Source of the DNA: Alphaproteobacteria bacterium
GTDB taxonomy: Bacteria > Pseudomonadota > Alphaproteobacteria > Caulobacterales > Parvularculaceae
Assembly: GCA_016125455.1 (NCBI GenBank)
Contig: WGLS01000013.1
Span: forward strand, 1 to 64,000
Direction: 5' to 3'
Length of the DNA: 64,000 bases
The notes below the pieces were generated by a model. It saw only the letters and a list, made by a program, of their open reading frames with translations, searched no databases and was not told where the DNA came from. Of the stretch, positions 25,113 through 33,928 are shown in pieces. A program made the translations under genes and the position numbers. Within the stretch, counting starts at the first letter, position 1; every line of letters starts with the position of its first letter.

Positions 25113-26033
25113 ATGTCCGACATCCGGTTCGACGGAAAGGTCGCTATCATCACCGGCGCGGGGGGCGGCCTTGGTCGGTCGCATGCGCTTGCTCTCGCTG
25201 CGCGCGGCGCCAAGGTGGTCATCAACGATCTAGGTGGGGCCCGCGACGGATCCGGCGGGTCGCTTGGACCAGCTGAAACGGTCGTCAAGGAGATAACTGA
25301 GGCTGGCGGCGAGGCGATCGCAGACGGCGCAAACGTGACCAACGACGCGGAAGTCCAGGGGATGGTCAAGGCGACGCTCGACAAATGGGGCCGCGTCGAC
25401 ATTCTCGTCAACAACGCCGGCATCCTCCGTGACAAGACGTTCCACAAGATGGAGTTCAAGGACTACCGCGCCGTTATCGACGTGCACCTCATCGGGACCG
25501 CGCTGTGCACCCACTCGGTCTGGAACGTCATGCGGGACCAGGGTTATGGCCGCATCATCTGCACGTCGTCGCCATCTGGTTTGCACGGCATTTTCGGCCA
25601 GGCCAACTATGGCGCAGCGAAGGCCGGCATGATCGGATTTATGAACGCCCTGCACCTTGAGGGCGCCAAGTACAATATACGGATCAATCTGCTATCGCCG
25701 TCGGCGAAGACGCGAATGACCGAGGATCTCGGCTTCCCGCCGGAACTGCTCGACATGCTGACGCCGGAGGCCATTACTGCCGCGTGCCTTTTTCTCGTCT
25801 CGGAGGATGCGCCGAGCCGGCAGATCATTTCCTGCGCCGGCGGCGGCTACGCGGCGGGCTTTATTGTTGAAACGGGCGGGGTATTCCTCCCGCCAGCGAA
25901 ACAAACGCCCGAAGCGATCCGCGACAACTGGGACCAGATCGCGGACAGGTCTGATGTGCACTTCTACGAAAACTCCAGCGGCCCGATGCAAAACTTCATG
26001 GGCAAGGCGCAAGCCGCAGGCGGCGGCGAATGA
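25113..26033 (+). CDS. SDR-family hydroxyacyl-CoA dehydrogenase, HSD17B4-like
   Basis: The protein has 306 residues and is a short-chain dehydrogenase. It has the NAD-binding motif GAGGGLGRSHALALA (about residues 14-28), the DLGGARDGSG loop typical of the MFE-2/HSD17B4 dehydrogenase, NNAG, and the catalytic Tyr-Lys in YGAAKAG. It should oxidise (R)-3-hydroxyacyl-CoA to 3-ketoacyl-CoA, which fits the MaoC hydratase upstream. GGAGACG precedes the ATG. Its stop overlaps the next gene's start by four bases. Confidence 0.92.
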   Translation: MSDIRFDGKVAIITGAGGGLGRSHALALAARGAKVVINDLGGARDGSGGSLGPAETVVKEITEAGGEAIADGANVTNDAEVQGMVKATLDKWGRVDILVNNAGILRDKTFHKMEFKDYRAVIDVHLIGTALCTHSVWNVMRDQGYGRIICTSSPSGLHGIFGQANYGAAKAGMIGFMNALHLEGAKYNIRINLLSPSAKTRMTEDLGFPPELLDMLTPEAITAACLFLVSEDAPSRQIISCAGGGYAAGFIVETGGVFLPPAKQTPEAIRDNWDQIADRSDVHFYENSSGPMQNFMGKAQAAGGGE

Positions 26034-26575
26034 GACAACGGCAATCTCTCGCGGGACTTGTGGGTCTCGCAACCATGGCGGGAGCGTCCGCGTCTGCCCA
26101 ATCCCCAACCTCGACTGGGCCGATGGCCGCCGAGCCGGATGAAGGCGCAATTCTGACCGTTGTCGATGCTTTCTTCCTTGCAATGGCAGCAAAGGACTCC
26201 GACGCGTTCCCGGCGATCGTAGCGCCCGGTGCAACGATGGTTGCGCTCGGCTATGGCGACGATGGTGCGCTGCCGCCGCGCCGCACCGCCGTCCAGGAAT
26301 TCATCGATCGTCTCGACGACCGCGACTCCGCTGATCGTCTTGAAGAAGCCTATTGGGTGCCGACCGTGCTTCAAAGAGCGGACCTTGCAGTTGTCTGGAC
26401 GCCCTATCGCATCGACCTGTCGGGCAAACGGATTCATTGCGGCATCGATGTGTTCAATCTATCGCGAGAAGCCGGACGTTGGCTCATCGATTCAATAAGC
26501 TTCACAATGGAGCCTGACGCGTGCCCCGAGCTTGAGCCGGCGGGCGTTGTCGCGCGCCCCGCGTTCGAAGACTGA
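26030..26575 (+). CDS. Secreted NTF2-like protein
   Basis: The protein has 181 residues with a signal peptide (about 1-24, ending ASAQ). The mature part has the NTF2-like pattern: LTVVDAFFLAMAAKDSDAFPAI, a strand with AVVWTPYRIDLSGK and GIDVFNLSREAGRWLIDSIS. No catalytic residue can be assigned. The ATG overlaps the SDR stop (ATGA), so it is translated in the acyl-CoA operon. It resembles, in fold only, the protein at 1012-1614. Confidence 0.8.
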   Translation: MRQRQSLAGLVGLATMAGASASAQSPTSTGPMAAEPDEGAILTVVDAFFLAMAAKDSDAFPAIVAPGATMVALGYGDDGALPPRRTAVQEFIDRLDDRDSADRLEEAYWVPTVLQRADLAVVWTPYRIDLSGKRIHCGIDVFNLSREAGRWLIDSISFTMEPDACPELEPAGVVARPAFED

Positions 26576-26633
26576 TTCTCTGTATTGAAATGGATGGCGC
26601 AAACCCCGCGCCAATGACCCCAAGGAGACCGCC

Positions 26634-27830
26634 ATGAGAGAAGCCGTTATCGTTTCCACCGCGCGGACGCCGATCGGCAAGGCCTATCGCGGCGCCTTCA
26701 ACAATACGACCGCGCCGGCACTTGGCGCCCACGCCATCCGACATGCCGCGGCGCGCGCTGGCGTCGATCCGGGCGAGGTCGAAGACGTCGTCATGGGCGC
26801 GGCATTGCAGCAAGGGACGGCGTTTCAGAACGTCGCGCGCCAGTCGGCCCTGCGCGCCGGCTTCCCCATCGGGGTTTCAGGCATGTCGGTCGATCGTCAG
26901 TGTGCATCAGGGATGATGGGAATCGCGATCGCGGCCAAGCAGGTGATCGCCGACGGCATGCAAGTCGCGGTGGGCGGCGGACTCGACTCCATTTCCACGA
27001 ACCAGACTTCGGGCATGTTCGTCATTCCCGACCCGTGGCTGCTGGAGAATTTGCCGGCGACTTACATGCAGATGATCGAGACCGCCGAGATCGTCGCAGA
27101 GCGCTATGGCGTGTCGCGCGAGGCGCAGGACGAGTACTCGCTACAGTCGCAGCAGCGCACCGCAGCGGCGCAACAGGCAGGTAAGTTCGATGACGAAATC
27201 GTGCCCCTCGCTTCAACGATGATCCGTCTCAATAAGGAAACCGGCGAGAAGTCCGAGGTCGCGGTCAATCTCGAGAAGGACGAGGGCAATCGTCCGGAGA
27301 CGACGCTTGAGGGCCTTTCCGGCCTCCAGCCGGTGTTCAAGGGCGGCCAGAAAATTCAGGCCGGCAAGCACATCACCGCTGGCAATGCCTCACAGCTGTC
27401 CGACGGCGCGTCCGCCGCCGTGGTTATGGAGGCAAAGGAAGCATCGAAGCGCGGGCTTCAGCCGCTCGGGATCTATCGCGGCATCGCTGTCGCGGGGACG
27501 GACCCGGATGAAATGGGCATCGGGCCGGTCTATGCCGTGCCGCGCCTCCTCGAAAAGGCCGGCTTGAAGATGAACGATATCGGCCTGTGGGAACTGAACG
27601 AGGCGTTCGCCGTGCAGGTTCTCTATTGCCGCGACAAGCTCGGCATCCCGAACGATATCCTCAACGTCAATGGCGGGGCGATTTCGATTGGCCATCCCTA
27701 CGGCATGTCCGGCGCACGGATGGTTGGCCACGCCCTTATCGAAGGCAAGCGCCGCGGCGCGAAGTATGTTGTCTGCACCATGTGCGTCGGGGGGGGCATG
27801 GGCGCGGCCGGCCTTTTCGAAGTCGCGTAA
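26634..27830 (+). CDS. Acetyl-CoA acyltransferase (thiolase)
   Basis: The protein has 398 residues, the thiolase size. The active-site Cys is in [12 protein letters not shown] (about residue 89). The other family motifs, [19 protein letters not shown] and [16 protein letters not shown], hold the His and second Cys. It cleaves 3-ketoacyl-CoA with CoA, the last step of the spiral. AAGGAGA precedes the ATG. It closes the plus-strand cluster that began with the ligase at 19045. Confidence 0.94.
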   Translation: MREAVIVSTARTPIGKAYRGAFNNTTAPALGAHAIRHAAARAGVDPGEVEDVVMGAALQQGTAFQNVARQSALRAGFPIGVSGMSVDRQCASGMMGIAIAAKQVIADGMQVAVGGGLDSISTNQTSGMFVIPDPWLLENLPATYMQMIETAEIVAERYGVSREAQDEYSLQSQQRTAAAQQAGKFDDEIVPLASTMIRLNKETGEKSEVAVNLEKDEGNRPETTLEGLSGLQPVFKGGQKIQAGKHITAGNASQLSDGASAAVVMEAKEASKRGLQPLGIYRGIAVAGTDPDEMGIGPVYAVPRLLEKAGLKMNDIGLWELNEAFAVQVLYCRDKLGIPNDILNVNGGAISIGHPYGMSGARMVGHALIEGKRRGAKYVVCTMCVGGGMGAAGLFEVA

Positions 27831-27912
27831 GCGACAAAGAAAAGGTCGGGATACGCGCCCATTGATTTTGCACTGAGCCATTTCGGCCGTTGGCCGAACT
27901 GGCGGGCGCGGC

Positions 27913-28359
27913 CTAACGTGACCGCGCGCCGCGGAAGACGATCGCCGCGGCGATCGCCAACAGGAGGATGGCGCCCGCCTCGAATACGATGTTTTCCGGC
28001 GCCATATCCTTGCCTTGCAACACAATGAGTCGGGCGAGCGCGGTCATTGCGATGAATATCGGATAGACAAATGGCGAAGAATCCTCGCCCTGGTAAAACA
28101 CCGCGATCATGCCCATGACTTCGAGGTAAAGGAACATCAGCAGGATATCGGCAAGGCCGATTGTCCGGTTCGAGACGACCTCGTGGATTTCAACGCCCGC
28201 GGCTGCGACTGTCATCAGGGCAATGACGATGAGAAATGCGCGTTCGACGAACGTGAACGCTCGCTCGCTGCCGGTCATATCCTTGTTGCGATGCTCGACG
28301 ATGTTGGTGTTTGATGATTTGTCGCTGGCCATCATGATATCCGCCATAGTGCGCGTCAT
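27913..28359 (-). CDS. PsiE-like phosphate-starvation-inducible membrane protein
   Basis: The protein has 148 residues with four hydrophobic helices after a charged N-terminus (about 40-60, 72-92, 98-115 and 125-142). FTFVERAFLIVIALMTVAAA, GLADILLMFLYLEVMGMIAV and PIFIAMTALARLIVL match the PsiE family. Its biochemical role is unknown. Several ATG codons near the N-terminus make the start uncertain (28359, 28347, 28335 or 28332). The same-strand PhoD gene upstream hints at a shared phosphate theme. Confidence 0.85.
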   Translation of the reverse strand: MTRTMADIMMASDKSSNTNIVEHRNKDMTGSERAFTFVERAFLIVIALMTVAAAGVEIHEVVSNRTIGLADILLMFLYLEVMGMIAVFYQGEDSSPFVYPIFIAMTALARLIVLQGKDMAPENIVFEAGAILLLAIAAAIVFRGARSR

Positions 28360-28392
28360 GCTTACGGGAGCCGACGCCAGTCCGGATTGGTC

Positions 28393-28974
28393 CTATCGCC
28401 GGATTCGTCTGACGATGTCTGCAATCGCAGCGCCAACTACCGCGGCCAGGCCAAGGCCCATGCCGCCAAACCCAGTCGCAAGCTTAATTGTCGTCGCGGC
28501 TTGCTGGACGATCGCTGGCGTTCCGTTCGGTGCAAGCGCGTCGAGCGCGAATGCCGCGACCATCGCGTTCTCCACACACTCGGCAGCAAAGTAGGCCAGC
28601 GGCAGCCACAAGGCGAGGCGAAGGATCGAACCCTGAAGGCCGGCCTTTCTGAGAAGCAGCGCTATCGCCGCAGTAATAACGATGACATTCAACACGGCAT
28701 AGGGAATGTCGATCAGCTGCCAGAGGACATAATCGGCGACGCCGCTGTTCGCCTGGATTGCGTCGATCGACCGCTGCGGTTCAATTGCGACAAGGCCGGG
28801 CTGCTCTTCCGGCAGCCGACCGCCGCCTGCGGCCAACGCCTTTTCCCAAGCGGAGCCCTCGCCGTTCAGGAAGACAAGAGAGAACGCTGATTGCGCAACG
28901 ACCGCCGCCACAAACAGGAGCCAGCTCGCTCGCTCGCGCCAGAACCGAAACCACGCCGCCATCAGAAGAGCCAT
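28393..28974 (-). CDS. Membrane protein of unknown function
   Basis: The protein has 193 residues. Four hydrophobic segments are seen (about 17-36, 85-105, 118-140 and 165-185), and a periplasmic-like loop (about 40-78) lies between the first and second. I recognise no family. It overlaps the end of the PhoD gene by 13 bases and is followed by psiE, so all three may share a transcript. Confidence 0.7.
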   Translation of the reverse strand: MALLMAAWFRFWRERASWLLFVAAVVAQSAFSLVFLNGEGSAWEKALAAGGGRLPEEQPGLVAIEPQRSIDAIQANSGVADYVLWQLIDIPYAVLNVIVITAAIALLLRKAGLQGSILRLALWLPLAYFAAECVENAMVAAFALDALAPNGTPAIVQQAATTIKLATGFGGMGLGLAAVVGAAIADIVRRIRR

Positions 28975-30692
28975 TGCTCCTTGAAGCTGATGCCTGTCGC
29001 AGCGTCAAAGGCGGCTACGCCAGATTTTTTCCGGATACTGAATGCTGCCTGCTGGTACGCGTTGTAATTTGTCGACTCGATCGTGTCGACCGCCATGAAG
29101 CGCGCATCGACGCCGTCGCGCCGGACTTCCAGATCGATGTAGCCGTGGCTTGCGCCCGAAAGATAGCGCACAGACGGGTTTTCCTGGTTGGTGAGCAGCG
29201 CGTATTCGGCGCCCTTGCCGCCGAGAAACTCCGGGCGGTAAGGCGACGGCGAGGAAACTGACGATACGCCAAGCTCGACTCCCATCGGCGTCCCGTCCTG
29301 ATCGGCGAGGTCGTTCGCCCACCAGGTGTGGGTGTCGCCGGTAACGACGATCATGCCTTCCGCGGCGGTCGTCTTTGCGATCTCGTAGAGACGCTCGCGC
29401 GCGGCTGGATAACCGTCCCATGCATCAAGATTTATCGGCAGGCCAAGCTTTGAGAACTCAATGAATGCCCGGGCCTGATCCCATTCCTTCTCCAGGACGG
29501 CGATGTCTTCTTCTGTGACGTACTCGGACAGATTGGGCGCGATGACTTTCGCCATGATGACCTGATTGGCGACGAGCCGCCAAGGACGCTTTGCCTCGCG
29601 CGCGCGTTCGAATGCGTTCGCGACATAGTCAAGCTGCGGCTGGCCCATCATCTCGCGGGCGCCATCCCAAAGTACATTGTCGCGGAAATTGGCCACGTCC
29701 TCGGCGCTCTTGAGGGTTGGGACGATTTCCGAGTATTCGAACTGCCGTGAACGCGCCATCAGCCTCGTTTCAAGCGAAACGAGCGTCAGAAGATCGCCAT
29801 AGTCGTAGGCGCGGAATAGCCACTCTTCGGGACGTCCTTCGGCCGGATCACGCACCGGCATCCACTCATAATAGGCCTGAAGCGCGGCGCGCCGCCGCGC
29901 ATCCCAATCGCCTTCCGTCTCAGGCTGGTGGTTTTCCGCGCCGTCTTTCCACGAATTGTTGCTGGTTTCGTGGTCATCCCACATCGGAATCATTGGCGCC
30001 GACGCATGCATCGCCTGCGATGAAGGGTCAGCCTTGTATTGGGCGTGACGCGTTCGGTAGTCTGTGAGGGTCACGAGTTCATTCGTAGGCGCATGGATAC
30101 GGCCGAGTTGTTCGCCGATGGCGCCGCCATAGCCACCTGTATCATATTCATAAAGATAATCGCCGAGGTGCAGGATTGCGTCCAGATCGTCGCGACGCGC
30201 GATCTGGTCGTATACATTGAAATAGCCAAATGGGTAGTTCGAGCACGACACAACCGCAAAGCGGGCGAGGTTGACCGGGCCGCTCGGTAGGGTCTTCGCG
30301 CGACCGACCGGCGATGAGGCCCCGAACGCTGCGAATCGGTAGTAGCAGACGCTGCCAGGGGGCAGAGCGCGGGCGACGGCCTTTGCCGTCCAGTCTCTGC
30401 TCTTCCCAGTCAGCGTGACGCCGGCCGAGATGACCGTTGAGAAAGTTTCGTCCGTCGCCACCTCCCAGCGCACTTCGGTCTGCCCTGAGGCCGGATCAGG
30501 CGGCGTAACCCGGGTCCAGATCACTACCGAACTGGCGTCCGGGTCACCGCTTGCGACCCCATGCCGGAAAACATCGTTGCCTGCGGCGGCGGGTCGCGCC
30601 GTGAAAGGCGTCATTTTCGGCGCGCCCGCGCAGGCGGCGGCGGCGCTCAAAAGCCCGGCATTGAGGGCCGCGCGGCGAGTGATGCTGGTCAT
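28962..30692 (-). CDS. phoD: PhoD-type alkaline phosphatase/phosphodiesterase
   Basis: The protein has 576 residues. The N-terminus TSITRRAALNAGLL suggests a Tat signal, and a Cys in AAAACAG could allow lipidation. An N-terminal PhoD beta domain holds HGVASGDPDASSVVIWTRV. The metallophosphatase core has VVSCSNYPFGYFNVY, LHLGDYLYEYD, MWDDHETSNNSWKDG and GDTHTWWANDL, the metal ligands of PhoD. It would act in the periplasm or at the surface, releasing phosphate from esters. The start at MTSITRR has GAGGGGA upstream; the longer frame reaches 30770 but is not signal-like. Confidence 0.9.
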   Translation of the reverse strand: MTSITRRAALNAGLLSAAAACAGAPKMTPFTARPAAAGNDVFRHGVASGDPDASSVVIWTRVTPPDPASGQTEVRWEVATDETFSTVISAGVTLTGKSRDWTAKAVARALPPGSVCYYRFAAFGASSPVGRAKTLPSGPVNLARFAVVSCSNYPFGYFNVYDQIARRDDLDAILHLGDYLYEYDTGGYGGAIGEQLGRIHAPTNELVTLTDYRTRHAQYKADPSSQAMHASAPMIPMWDDHETSNNSWKDGAENHQPETEGDWDARRRAALQAYYEWMPVRDPAEGRPEEWLFRAYDYGDLLTLVSLETRLMARSRQFEYSEIVPTLKSAEDVANFRDNVLWDGAREMMGQPQLDYVANAFERAREAKRPWRLVANQVIMAKVIAPNLSEYVTEEDIAVLEKEWDQARAFIEFSKLGLPINLDAWDGYPAARERLYEIAKTTAAEGMIVVTGDTHTWWANDLADQDGTPMGVELGVSSVSSPSPYRPEFLGGKGAEYALLTNQENPSVRYLSGASHGYIDLEVRRDGVDARFMAVDTIESTNYNAYQQAAFSIRKKSGVAAFDAATGISFKEQWLF

Positions 30693-30851
30693 GTCGATGG
30701 TCCCCTCAGTCCGATTGGTCACGCCGGCCAGTCCGGCCGCGCCCCTTTCATTGCCGTAATTTTTGCGCAACGATCAATGCCATCAAGCGTCGCCCGCGGG
30801 GCAAGCATTCGCATTGCGCGGCGCATCATCCCTGACGGATACGACAGAATT

Positions 30852-32426
30852 ATGCGAACGACGACACAAGCCCGCATGGTGCGACGCACACTCAAGACCG
30901 GAGCGGCCGCCGCCGCGGCATTCGGCCTGGCCGGTTGCGACGCCCTCAAGCAAGCCGCCCTCGGTGAGGACGCCGTCGCTCAAACGACCGCGGCGGATGA
31001 GGTCGAAGTAGGTGGCGGCGGCTCTGGGCAGGCTGACGCCCGCGAAAGAGCAGGCGGCGACCAGGAAGGCGTTCGGCCCGATCCGGACCCTTTCCCATCG
31101 ACCTACCAACCCTATCCGTCCCGCCCGACCGCGATTATCGGCGCAACGATCTATGACGGCGCGGGCGCAGTCCTTAACGACGGCGTTGTTGTCCTGCAGG
31201 ACGGAAAGATCATGGCTGTCGGGCCAGCCGATGGCGTGTCCATCCCGGAAGGCGCGATAAGGGTGGAAGCGGACGGAAAGTTCGTGACGCCCGGCATCAT
31301 CGACATCCATTCGCACCTTGGCGACTATCCTTCGCCGTCGACCCAATCGACGTCCGACGGCAACGAGGCGACGGCCGCCAACACCGCTGGGGTATGGGCG
31401 GAACATTCGGTCTGGCCACAAGACCCCGGATTCACCCGCGCCATCGCTGGCGGGATTACGAGCCTTCAAGTCCTGCCGGGTTCCGCCAACCTGTTTGGCG
31501 GTCGTTCTGTCATCCTGAAAAACGTCCCGGCCCGGACGGTGCAGGCGATGAAGTTTCCGGGCGCGCCCTACGGTCTCAAGATGGCCTGCGGCGAAAACCC
31601 CAAGCGGGTTTATGCGGAGAAGGGCGGCCCCTCAACCCGGATGGGCAATTTTCGCGGGTACCGTGAAGGCTGGACTGAGGCTGCCGCCTATCGCGATAAA
31701 TGGGACGCTTACGAACGAAAATACAGGAAATGGGCGGATGGCGGCAAGAAGGATGCGGATCGACCCGACGCCCCGACGCGGGATCTGAAGCTGGAAACGC
31801 TCGCCGCCGCGCTCGAAGGCGACATCATCGTGAACATGCATTGTTATCGCGCCGACGAAATGGTGCAGGTTCTCGATATGGCGCGAGAGTTCGGCTACAA
31901 GGTGCGCACATTCCACCACGCCGTCGAAGCATACAAAGTTGCCGACGTGCTCGCCGAGAATAACGTTTGCGCGGCGGTCTGGGCGGACTGGTGGGGCTTC
32001 AAGCTTGAGGCGTACGACGCAGTTCGCGAGAACGCTGCGCTCGTTCACGCCCAGCCTGGTGGATGCGCCATCATTCATTCCGACGACGCCAATGGCATAC
32101 AGAGGTTGAATCAGGAAGCCGGCAAGGCGCTTGCCGATGGCAACCTGATGGGCCTTGACATCTCAAAGGCGACAGCGATGACGTGGCTGACGCTTAATCC
32201 GGCCAAGGCCATGGGCATCGACGACCAGACTGGCTCGCTTGAACCTGGCAAGATGGCTGACGTCGTGATCTGGTCAGGCGATCCGTTCTCGGTCTATTCG
32301 CAGGCGGAGAAAGTTTACATTGATGGCGCGCTGATGTTCGATCGTTACGATCCGGCCTATCAAGCGCGAACGGACTTCGAACTTGGACAAGCCGTGTCGG
32401 ACGATGCGGGAGGGGCCGGCAAATGA
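30852..32426 (+). CDS. Secreted amidohydrolase lipoprotein (metal-binding)
   Basis: The protein has about 524 residues with a lipoprotein signal (lipobox FGLAGC, Cys about residue 29). After an acidic linker comes an amidohydrolase fold, with the metal motif DIHSHLGDY (HxH at about 153-155), NMHCYRADE, FHHAVEAYK and the Asp of HSDDANG. TPGIID and the tail LEPGKMADVVIWSGDPF are standard for imidazolonepropionase-like members. The substrate is unknown but probably a cyclic amide or peptide outside the cytoplasm. Its stop overlaps the start of the next, related gene by four bases. Confidence 0.88.
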   Translation: MRTTTQARMVRRTLKTGAAAAAAFGLAGCDALKQAALGEDAVAQTTAADEVEVGGGGSGQADARERAGGDQEGVRPDPDPFPSTYQPYPSRPTAIIGATIYDGAGAVLNDGVVVLQDGKIMAVGPADGVSIPEGAIRVEADGKFVTPGIIDIHSHLGDYPSPSTQSTSDGNEATAANTAGVWAEHSVWPQDPGFTRAIAGGITSLQVLPGSANLFGGRSVILKNVPARTVQAMKFPGAPYGLKMACGENPKRVYAEKGGPSTRMGNFRGYREGWTEAAAYRDKWDAYERKYRKWADGGKKDADRPDAPTRDLKLETLAAALEGDIIVNMHCYRADEMVQVLDMAREFGYKVRTFHHAVEAYKVADVLAENNVCAAVWADWWGFKLEAYDAVRENAALVHAQPGGCAIIHSDDANGIQRLNQEAGKALADGNLMGLDISKATAMTWLTLNPAKAMGIDDQTGSLEPGKMADVVIWSGDPFSVYSQAEKVYIDGALMFDRYDPAYQARTDFELGQAVSDDAGGAGK

Positions 32427-33751
32427 GCAAGCGTTCCACCAATCTCAACGCCGCGACCTCGGCTGCAATCGCCGCCACGCTATCGATCTCGCTCGCGCCG
32501 GCCGCTGCGCGCGCAGCCGATGTTTTGATCGACAATGGCCGGTTGCACCTGTTGACTGGCGCCGACCATGGCGACGTTCTCGCGACTGGCGATATTCTCG
32601 TGCGTGACGGCAGGATCGTGGAGGTTGCGGCGGAAATTCCGGCCCCAGACGGCGCATCCGTTATCGACGCCTCCGGTTCGATCGTTACGCCAGGGTTCAT
32701 CGCGGCTTGGTCGCAGATTGGCCTTGTCGAAATTGGCCTCGACGCGGAAGCAAATGACGCAAGCCCCGAAGGACCATTTGCGCTCTCGGCGGCGCTCGAC
32801 GCGCGCGACGCATTCAATTCGGCCTCAACGCTGATCCCAATCAGCCGCGCCGGCGGCATCACGCGCGCGCTCTCTGCGCCAACGCCGGGCGCAAAGATGT
32901 TCGGCGGCCAGGCGGCGATTGTCGCCCTTGACGGGGATCCGGCGACGTCGATCGTAAGAGGCGGCGCGGCTCAGTCCGTTGTGCTCGGTTATGGCGGCGC
33001 AGCGCGCGCCGGCGACACACGGATGGGCGCATGGGGTGAACTTCGCGCCTACGTCGCCGAAGCGAGAGCCTTTGCCGTCGACCCGGAAAGCTACCGTGGA
33101 CGGACGATCGATCTCGCTCGATTCTCGTTGGCGGATCTCGAGGCGCTGCGACCGGTCATCAGCGGCGAGCAGCTCCTGATCGCACAGGTTCACGGTGCCG
33201 CCGAAATTCGAACTCTGCTCCGCTTCGCGGCAACCGAGAAGATAAAGGTCGCAATTCTTGGCGGTGACGAAGCGTGGGTCGTGGCCGACGAGATTGCCGC
33301 GGCGGGGGCGCCGGTCATCCTCGACCCATTGTCCAACCTCCCGGGCAACTTCCACCGTCTTGGCGCGACGCTTGAGAACGCGGCCCGACTTCAGGCGGCA
33401 GGCGTGAAGATCGCCTTTGAAGCGCCAGGCACTCACAACCTTCGCCTCTTGCCACAATCGGCCGGCAATGCGGTCGCTAATGGCCTGCCATTCGAAGCGG
33501 CGCTCGCCGCGCTTACTATCAACCCGGCCGAGATTCTTGGCATTGGTAGCGAGGTGGGCACAATCGAGCCCGGCAAGATTGCCGATTTGGTCATCTGGAA
33601 TGGCGACCCGCTGGAGCTGTCGTCGCGGCCGACTGCTGTGCTTATTAATGGTGAGCCGCAATCCTTAGAGACGCGTTCAACGAAGCTGCGCGACAGGTAT
33701 GCCGACCCGAAGCCGTCTGCTCGGCCTCTCGCCTACCCAGCCGACGAATAG
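32423..33751 (+). CDS. Amidohydrolase paralogue lacking the HxH metal site
   Basis: The protein has 442 residues with a signal peptide (about 1-33, ending ARAAD). The amidohydrolase fold is kept: GSIVTPGFI and IEPGKIADLVIWNGDP. Where the upstream protein has HSH, this one has WSQ (about residues 96-98), and the HSDD region is replaced by APGTHNLR. It should therefore bind no, or much altered, metal. Its start overlaps the upstream stop (ATGA), so the two are made together and could act as a heterodimer. Confidence 0.85.
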   Translation: MSKRSTNLNAATSAAIAATLSISLAPAAARAADVLIDNGRLHLLTGADHGDVLATGDILVRDGRIVEVAAEIPAPDGASVIDASGSIVTPGFIAAWSQIGLVEIGLDAEANDASPEGPFALSAALDARDAFNSASTLIPISRAGGITRALSAPTPGAKMFGGQAAIVALDGDPATSIVRGGAAQSVVLGYGGAARAGDTRMGAWGELRAYVAEARAFAVDPESYRGRTIDLARFSLADLEALRPVISGEQLLIAQVHGAAEIRTLLRFAATEKIKVAILGGDEAWVVADEIAAAGAPVILDPLSNLPGNFHRLGATLENAARLQAAGVKIAFEAPGTHNLRLLPQSAGNAVANGLPFEAALAALTINPAEILGIGSEVGTIEPGKIADLVIWNGDPLELSSRPTAVLINGEPQSLETRSTKLRDRYADPKPSARPLAYPADE

Positions 33752-33928
33752 GCGTTTTTGCATCTTTCTGCCATTCGAACACGATCCTGCATTTATCTTT
33801 AATTGATATCCACGTAGTTTTTGGCGAAAAAACGCGCATGGGAATTTCTTCGATCGTCGATTGTCGATTAAACTGCGGCCGAACAATCGGCGGGCTAGCG
33901 TCAGCCGCTGACTGACGGGAATACTCCC

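Noticed and set aside
27882-27898. Hairpin TTCGGCC/GGCCGAA between the thiolase and psiE genes
   Set aside because: The stem is only 7 bp and has no T run on either strand, so it was not listed as a terminator, though it lies between convergent genes.
30561-30851. Longer start for the first amidohydrolase
   Set aside because: The extra N-terminus overlaps the divergent phoD gene and would bury the lipoprotein signal inside the protein.
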